Shown here piece after piece: positions 36,165-41,006 of a stretch of DNA of 41,006 bases. Under the pieces are notes generated by a model. It did not search any database and was not told the origin of the DNA. It worked only from the letters and a program-made list of their open reading frames with translations. A program made the position numbers and the translations under genes. The DNA lies in assembly GCA_913020075.1 (NCBI GenBank), contig CAJWAE010000010.1:1-41006 (forward strand), given 5' to 3'. Source of the DNA: an uncultured Flavobacteriaceae bacterium (GTDB lineage: Bacteria; Bacteroidota; Bacteroidia; Flavobacteriales; Flavobacteriaceae). The stretch's first letter is position 1. Every line of letters starts with the position of its first letter.

Positions 36165-37022
36165 TTACTTTCTGATTGGCTGGTTTAGGATCAAATCAAT
36201 ATATAGATTGATTTGATCCTTTATTTTATTCCGATGTAATATAAAATCAAGGAATCCCTTTTCTTTAAGAAACTCGCTGGTTTGAAATCCTTCGGGTAGA
36301 TCTTTACCCGTTGTGTCTTTAACAACTCGTGGCCCCGCAAAGGCAATTAAAGCTTTAGGTTCTGCAATATTGATATCTCCCAGCATAGCAAAAGAAGCTG
36401 TGGTCCCACCCGTTGTTGGGTCTGTACATAAAGAAATATATGGTAATTTTGCTTCTGCTAGCTGAGCTAATTTAGCAGAAGTTTTTGCCATCTGCATTAA
36501 AGAAGTTGCTGATTCCATCATTCTAGCACCACCAGATTTTGAAATAATTAATAAAGGAAGTCTATGTTCGATTGCATAGTCTGTTGCTCTAGCTATTTTT
36601 TCACCAACTACCGATCCCATTGAGCCGCCTATAAAACTAAAATCCATACATGCAATTACCAATTTATTGCCCTTAGAGTCTCCAGAAGCTATTCTAATTG
36701 CATCATATAAACCTGTCTTTTTGTGTGCATCTTTTAAACGATCGATATACTTTTTTGAATCTTTAAATTTTAAAAAATCTTTGGATTTTAATTTTTCATC
36801 AAATTCTTCAAAGTTATTATTATCAAATAAAATTTCGAAATATTCTTTACTTCCTATGTGCACATGATAATCATCTTCGGGACTAACATAGTTGTTTTCA
36901 GCTAATTCTTTCGCTTCAATTACTTTTCCGGTGGGAGTTCTATACCAAAGACCTTTTGGGATATCTTTTTTTTCTTCAGTTTTGGTCTGAATACCTTTCT
37001 CACTTCTTTTAAACCAACTCAT
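36165..37022 (-). CDS. accD: Acetyl-CoA carboxylase carboxyltransferase beta subunit, zinc ribbon lost
   Basis: With AccA it transfers the carboxyl group from biotin to acetyl-CoA, making malonyl-CoA for fatty acid synthesis. It is 285 aa. The crotonase-fold core is intact: [44 protein letters not shown] and [14 protein letters not shown]. The N-terminal region corresponds to the four-cysteine zinc ribbon of other AccD proteins, but has no cysteines: [12 protein letters not shown] (25-36) and [13 protein letters not shown] (45-57) stand where the two Cys pairs should be. It lies 29 bp downstream of fbaA with its own likely promoter. Confidence 0.95.
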   Translation of the reverse strand: MSWFKRSEKGIQTKTEEKKDIPKGLWYRTPTGKVIEAKELAENNYVSPEDDYHVHIGSKEYFEILFDNNNFEEFDEKLKSKDFLKFKDSKKYIDRLKDAHKKTGLYDAIRIASGDSKGNKLVIACMDFSFIGGSMGSVVGEKIARATDYAIEHRLPLLIISKSGGARMMESATSLMQMAKTSAKLAQLAEAKLPYISLCTDPTTGGTTASFAMLGDINIAEPKALIAFAGPRVVKDTTGKDLPEGFQTSEFLKEKGFLDFILHRNKIKDQINLYIDLILNQPIRK

Positions 37023-37038
37023 GCATGATCGTTTTATT

Positions 37039-37068
37039 CAAATATATATGATTACAGAGTATTAACAT
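37039..37068 (-). promoter_or_regulatory. Promoter of accD
   Basis: The minus strand reads TATATTTG (37046-37039) with ATG in place of TTG 19 bp upstream (37068-37066). The start would be near 37032, about 10 nt before the accD ATG. It lies across the end of fbaA and the short spacer. Confidence 0.5.
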
Positions 37069-38119
37069 TGTTTAAGTCCTCAAAAGCTTTCTTGAGGCGT
37101 TTTTTAAAAGTGTCTTCACCAAGTCGTAACCACTTTCTAGGATCATAGTATTTTTTATTAGGCTGATCAGCTCCTTCAGGATTTCCAATTTGATTTTTAA
37201 GATAATCAATATTATCATTCATATAATCACGTATCCCTTCCGTAAATGCATATTGTAGATCAGTGTCTATATTCATTTTAATAACTCCATATCCAATAGA
37301 TTCTTTGATTTCTTCTTGGGTAGATCCTGAACCTCCATGAAAAACAAAGTCTACTGAATTTTTAGGTAAGTTGTATTTTTTCGAGATATATTCTTGAGAA
37401 TTTTTAAGAATTTTTGGAGTTAATTTTACATTTCCTGATTTGTAAACTCCATGAACATTTCCAAAAGCTGCAGCAATAGTAAATTGAGAACTTATTTTGC
37501 TTAACTCTTCGTATGCATATGCAACCTCTTCAGGTTGTGTATATAATTTAGAGGCATCAATGTTGCTATTGTCTACTCCATCTTCTTCACCTCCAGTAAT
37601 ACCTAATTCGATTTCCAAAGTCATATCCATTTTAGACATTCGTTCTAAATATTTTTTACAAATCGCAATATTTTCTTCTATAGGTTCTTCAGAAAGATCA
37701 ATCATGTGAGAACTAAAAAGAGATTTTCCATTTTCCTTATAGAAAGTCTCGCTTGCATCCAAAAGTCCATCAATCCATGGGAGTAACTTTTTTGCACAAT
37801 GATCCGTGTGAAGTATTACTGTAGCACCATAGATATGAGCTAATTCATGAATATGTTTTGCACCTGCTACTGCTCCTGCAACAGCAGACTTTTGATCTTC
37901 ATTAGTTAAGCTTTTCCCAGCATTAAACTGAGCTCCACCATTTGAAAACTGAATCATAACAGGACTGTTAAGAGAAGCAGCAGTTTCTAGAACGGCATTA
38001 ATTGTGTTACTTCCAATAACATTTACTGCAGGAAGTGCAAATGATTTTTCTTTTGCAAGTTTAAAAACTTCTTGTACTTGTTTTCCAGTTACAACGCCGG
38101 TTTTTATAGAATGATTCAT
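37052..38119 (-). CDS. fbaA: Class II fructose-bisphosphate aldolase
   Basis: A zinc-dependent aldolase of glycolysis and gluconeogenesis that splits fructose-1,6-bisphosphate to dihydroxyacetone phosphate and glyceraldehyde-3-phosphate. It is 355 aa, the class IIA length. Metal-site and active-site elements are present: VILHTDHCAKKLLPW, MTLEIELGITGGEEDGVDN, AAAFGNVHGVY and FVFHGGSGSTQEEI, then GVIKMNIDTDLQYAF, where phosphate is bound. Unlike DnaG and AccD, this protein keeps its zinc ligands. A -7 element lies just upstream; accD follows. Confidence 0.97.
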   Translation of the reverse strand: MNHSIKTGVVTGKQVQEVFKLAKEKSFALPAVNVIGSNTINAVLETAASLNSPVMIQFSNGGAQFNAGKSLTNEDQKSAVAGAVAGAKHIHELAHIYGATVILHTDHCAKKLLPWIDGLLDASETFYKENGKSLFSSHMIDLSEEPIEENIAICKKYLERMSKMDMTLEIELGITGGEEDGVDNSNIDASKLYTQPEEVAYAYEELSKISSQFTIAAAFGNVHGVYKSGNVKLTPKILKNSQEYISKKYNLPKNSVDFVFHGGSGSTQEEIKESIGYGVIKMNIDTDLQYAFTEGIRDYMNDNIDYLKNQIGNPEGADQPNKKYYDPRKWLRLGEDTFKKRLKKAFEDLNNVNTL

Positions 38120-38135
38120 TATTTTTAGTTTGTGG

Positions 38136-38143
38136 CAAAAATA
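38136..38143 (-). promoter_or_regulatory. -7 element of fbaA
   Basis: The minus strand reads TATTTTTG followed by C, matching TAnnTTTG, with a start near 38129, about 10 nt before the fbaA ATG. No TTG is seen at the right distance upstream. Confidence 0.45.
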
Positions 38144-38158
38144 TTAAACTTTTTGATT

Positions 38159-40729
38159 TTAGAATGGATAATTGATGCCGATGTTAAAAACAGCTTTTTT
38201 AAAGTTATATTCTGACCACCATCTTTTACCAATTTGAAGTGCTGGATTATATGTTTTAAATCCAGTGTCAAAACGAAAAACAAAAAAATTAAAGTCATAG
38301 CGAAACCCAATTCCAGAACCAATTGCAATTTCAGAAAGATCTTGTAAACCTTCAAATTTCATTTTAGGATCTTCAACATCATCCATTAAATTCCAGATAT
38401 TCCCAGTATCAATAAATAACCCACCTTTTAGGGGACCTAAAATAGGAAATCGATACTCAATATTGAAAGCAATTTTAAAATTAGCTTCATTAAATTCATT
38501 GATGTTACTACTGCTTCCAGGACCAAGCTTATATACCTTCCAAGCTCTATTATCATTAGCTCCACCAGAGAAAAATGATCGAGAAAAAGGCATATTTTTA
38601 GAATTTCCATAGGGAATGGCAATTCCTGTAAAAGTATGAAATGCTATAATGTGTTCTCTGCCCAAAGACCAATGTTTAATATAGTCAAATTCTGTTTTTA
38701 AATATTGAGAGGGACTTACTCCACCTAAAATTTTTTGTTCATTCTCATTTTCAGAAGAATTTAAACCGATAAGAATTTGATTTAAAATATTTCCAACCCA
38801 GTCTAATTTCCACCTTAATTGATAAAAATTTTCATCAAAAATACTTTCTTGACTATTTGAATTTAGGCTAAAGGAAGAGCCAAGGATTAAATTATTTGCA
38901 GTTAGTCTGTCTTGCCTCTCTTTAACTGTATTTATTGTTTTAAAGGCTGGATCTTCTATAGATAATTCGGTTTGATTACTTAAAACAGCATTTATAAATT
39001 TTTCTGTTCCATAAGGTATCTCAAGATTCCCATTTAAATCTAACCATTCTAGATTATTGTTGTAGTCTTTTGCAATATTATTTAAACGGTCATATGAATT
39101 TTTATATACGTTAAAATAATTAATAAGGTTTCTGTTGTTTACAAATTCCAAATCTATCAACTTGAATTGGATTCGTTTTTTGATATTAGGTTTCCAATCA
39201 AATTGATAGTTAGCTTTAAAAAATTGTTTGTCAAGACCTATGTTTTCCTGAAAGCTTGTGCCTATAATGATTTGAGTTTTCGGATTCATGGATTTAGGAA
39301 CCCATTCTTTTTCGGTAAAAGGGATTAGTAGTCGGGGTAAACTTAACTTTAAATCTGCTCCTAATTCAAAGAGGTTAAAAAAGCGATCATCACTTTGTGC
39401 AATATCTCTTGATGCTCCCAAAGTGTTTTTTACATTGAGTTCCAATAATTCAGTTCCTCTAAACACATTTCTAATTCCAAGACCTCCCCCAAGACCGATT
39501 CCAAAATCTTGAATATTAGAATGAGAAAAGTCTAAATCAAAACCCAATGAAAAACGTTCTTTTGGAGTTAATAATATAGATGCTTTTAAACTATTTTTTT
39601 TATTAGAAATAGTATCAAAATTTATACTCGGATATTTAAAGTTTTTTAAATTAGTAAAATAGCGATAAGTCAAATTCCTTTCATCATCACTATAGGCAGC
39701 ATTTTTTTTAATTGAAATTCCAGAAGCTATAGCTTTAGGTCGGTATTTCAATTTACCTTCACTGAAAATGGTTAAATCTTCATATGAAATGGAATCCGAA
39801 TATTTAGTAATAGTGTTTTCTGTTTTATGATTTTCAATAAATACATCAATTTTTTTAATTCTGTGTACTGTGTAAGGTGTATTTTCTAGGGTATTATTAA
39901 TTCTTTGTTGAAGATTATCAATTTCAATTATAATTGGAATTTTAGAGTCTTTTCCTGTGCTGTCGATCGCTGCTTTAAACTTAATGCTGTTCTGCTGAAA
40001 ATTATAGATTCCAGAATTTCTAAAAAGATTTGTTAGTCGTCCTTGCTCTTTTTCAAAGCTATTAATTTCAAAAGGATCTCCTTGTTTGATGATTTGTTCA
40101 GATAAATTTTCTTGATAAATATCCTTTAAGTCAAGAGATTTTATTTTAGTTTCTATAGAATCAATAATGAATTTATCTCCAAGAATAATATTGTATTTTA
40201 AATTTACTTTTTGAGGTTTAGTATGCAGTATTTCGTGGGTAACTAAAGCATTAAAATAGCCTAAATTCTTATAATATTGGATGATTTTTATTTCAGAATT
40301 ACGAATTGCAATACTATCATAAGAGGCTGGAGGTTCTCCGGTTTTTCTTAACCAATCATTAAATTTTATTCCATAATTCTGAATAGCATTAACTTGTTTT
40401 TGAGAAAGTAATCGACTAAGTCGCTTTTTTCTTTTTTCTTTTTTTTGTAACCAAATTTCGAATATTTTTTCAGGATCCGGATGTGCGGTTTCATATAAAA
40501 TTTTGCCTAAAGTAATCCCAAAAATTTTTTTATTAGTTTGTGTAATAATTATGAAATTTAAAGGATGATTTTTTAACAGATTTCCGTTTTCATAAATTTC
40601 GTTACTATCAACTAAATATTTTTGTGTTTTTAAAGAGCGAGTGCCAGAACAGGATCCAAAAGTTAGGATGATCAAAAATAGAATGTTTAATTTTGTTAAG
40701 AGATTATACAAAAAATATAATTTTCTCAA
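38159..40729 (-). CDS. tamL: TamL-type Omp85 outer membrane lipoprotein (BamA/TamA family)
   Basis: A member of the Omp85 family, which inserts or exports proteins or lipids at the outer membrane; the Bacteroidota form is lipidated and works with a TamB partner. From a TTG at 40729 it is 856 aa: signal with lipobox FGSC (Cys27), periplasmic POTRA-like domains (for example NLGYFNALVTHEI), then a C-terminal 16-strand-type barrel with the Omp85 loop SGGANDNRAW and a terminal Phe (NIGINYPF). There is no ATG before the signal. A TTG at 40780 would add 17 residues but overlaps the divergent methyltransferase gene, so I prefer 40729. No tamB is within the window. The name rests on architecture. Confidence 0.88.
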   Translation of the reverse strand: MRKLYFLYNLLTKLNILFLIILTFGSCSGTRSLKTQKYLVDSNEIYENGNLLKNHPLNFIIITQTNKKIFGITLGKILYETAHPDPEKIFEIWLQKKEKRKKRLSRLLSQKQVNAIQNYGIKFNDWLRKTGEPPASYDSIAIRNSEIKIIQYYKNLGYFNALVTHEILHTKPQKVNLKYNIILGDKFIIDSIETKIKSLDLKDIYQENLSEQIIKQGDPFEINSFEKEQGRLTNLFRNSGIYNFQQNSIKFKAAIDSTGKDSKIPIIIEIDNLQQRINNTLENTPYTVHRIKKIDVFIENHKTENTITKYSDSISYEDLTIFSEGKLKYRPKAIASGISIKKNAAYSDDERNLTYRYFTNLKNFKYPSINFDTISNKKNSLKASILLTPKERFSLGFDLDFSHSNIQDFGIGLGGGLGIRNVFRGTELLELNVKNTLGASRDIAQSDDRFFNLFELGADLKLSLPRLLIPFTEKEWVPKSMNPKTQIIIGTSFQENIGLDKQFFKANYQFDWKPNIKKRIQFKLIDLEFVNNRNLINYFNVYKNSYDRLNNIAKDYNNNLEWLDLNGNLEIPYGTEKFINAVLSNQTELSIEDPAFKTINTVKERQDRLTANNLILGSSFSLNSNSQESIFDENFYQLRWKLDWVGNILNQILIGLNSSENENEQKILGGVSPSQYLKTEFDYIKHWSLGREHIIAFHTFTGIAIPYGNSKNMPFSRSFFSGGANDNRAWKVYKLGPGSSSNINEFNEANFKIAFNIEYRFPILGPLKGGLFIDTGNIWNLMDDVEDPKMKFEGLQDLSEIAIGSGIGFRYDFNFFVFRFDTGFKTYNPALQIGKRWWSEYNFKKAVFNIGINYPF

Positions 40730-40744
40730 AAATAAGTCATTTTT

Positions 40745-41006
40745 ATGCTTAGTAAAAATCAACGTAAACAAATACTTCAATTAAAACAAAAAAAATATCG
40801 TCAAACTAAAGGATATTTTGTTGCTGAAGGTGAAAAGGTAGTTGATGAACTTCTTTCTGCGGCTTGGAATTGTATCAATTTATATGTTACAAAACCACAT
40901 ATTAATTCCAAAGCCCAGTTAATAGATTTATCAACCATGAAACAAATTACTCACTTTAAATCACCAAGTCCTTTTTTAGGAGTTTTTGAAATCCCTAAAT
41001 CTATTT
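40745..41006 (+). CDS. TrmH/SpoU-family RNA methyltransferase (5' part)
   Basis: The first 87 codons of a gene running off the right edge. The visible part is the N-terminal substrate-binding domain of 2'-O-ribose methyltransferases of the SPOUT class (MLSKNQRKQILQLKQKKYR, then GYFVAEGEKVVDELL and SPFLGVFEIP). The SAM-binding knot lies outside the window, so rRNA or tRNA specificity cannot be judged. It diverges from tamL with only 15 bp between the chosen starts. Confidence 0.85.
   Translation, partial: MLSKNQRKQILQLKQKKYRQTKGYFVAEGEKVVDELLSAAWNCINLYVTKPHINSKAQLIDLSTMKQITHFKSPSPFLGVFEIPKSI

Noticed and set aside
1-41006. Search for a defence system, toxin-antitoxin pair, prophage, transposase or biosynthetic cluster
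   Set aside because: All sizeable genes belong to recognisable housekeeping or envelope families; nothing in the gaps supports such a system.

Overview
The window looks like ordinary chromosome from a low-GC member of the Bacteroidota, most likely class Flavobacteriia. The evidence is AT-rich sequence and codon use, the gliding-motility pair gldB-gldC, a primary sigma factor without region 1.1, promoter elements of the Bacteroidota type (TAnnTTTG with an upstream TTG), a TamL-type Omp85 lipoprotein, long FtsZ and MraY variants, and a tRNA without an encoded CCA. I cannot assign a genus.

Layout. 1-6952 (+): the tail of an unidentified gene, a MazG-like pyrophosphohydrolase, aroA, queA, rlmN, a long-chain polyprenyl diphosphate synthase and dnaG. 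6949-10524: nadE (-), gldB-gldC (+), then engB and an alpha/beta hydrolase (-). 10641-26463 (+): a nearly gapless division and cell wall (dcw) cluster: MraZ operator and promoter, then mraZ, rsmH, ftsL, ftsI, murE, mraY, murD, ftsW, murG, murC, ftsQ, ftsA, ftsZ and a YqeY/GatB-like gene. Most junctions overlap by 1-20 nt, which suggests one translationally coupled operon. 26490-26662: a tRNA-Arg(UCG) with its own promoter and terminator. 26688-29861 (-): a large secreted Asp-box (sortilin/VPS10-like) propeller protein. 29862-30570: the loosest part of the window, holding a 444-bp gene-poor gap and a 58-aa membrane protein. 30571-31902 (+): an OmpA-family protein with five calcium-binding type-3 repeats. 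31924-40729 (-): rpe, rpoD, pnp, rpsO, accD, fbaA and tamL. 40745-end (+): the start of a TrmH/SpoU RNA methyltransferase.

How the genes work together. The central cluster makes UDP-MurNAc-pentapeptide with meso-diaminopimelate (MurC/D/E), loads it on lipid (MraY, MurG), polymerises and crosslinks it (FtsW, FtsI) and places this at the FtsZ/FtsA ring through FtsQ/FtsL. MraZ probably autoregulates the operon through three 10-bp repeats in its promoter. The flanks supply translation, RNA decay, replication, central carbon and fatty-acid functions.

I found no defence system, prophage, insertion sequence, CRISPR array or biosynthetic cluster, and no convincing new multi-gene system. The best leads are the loss of all zinc ligands in both DnaG and AccD, the MraZ operator, the long acidic FtsZ linker, the 58-aa membrane protein, and a possible decayed gene beside it.
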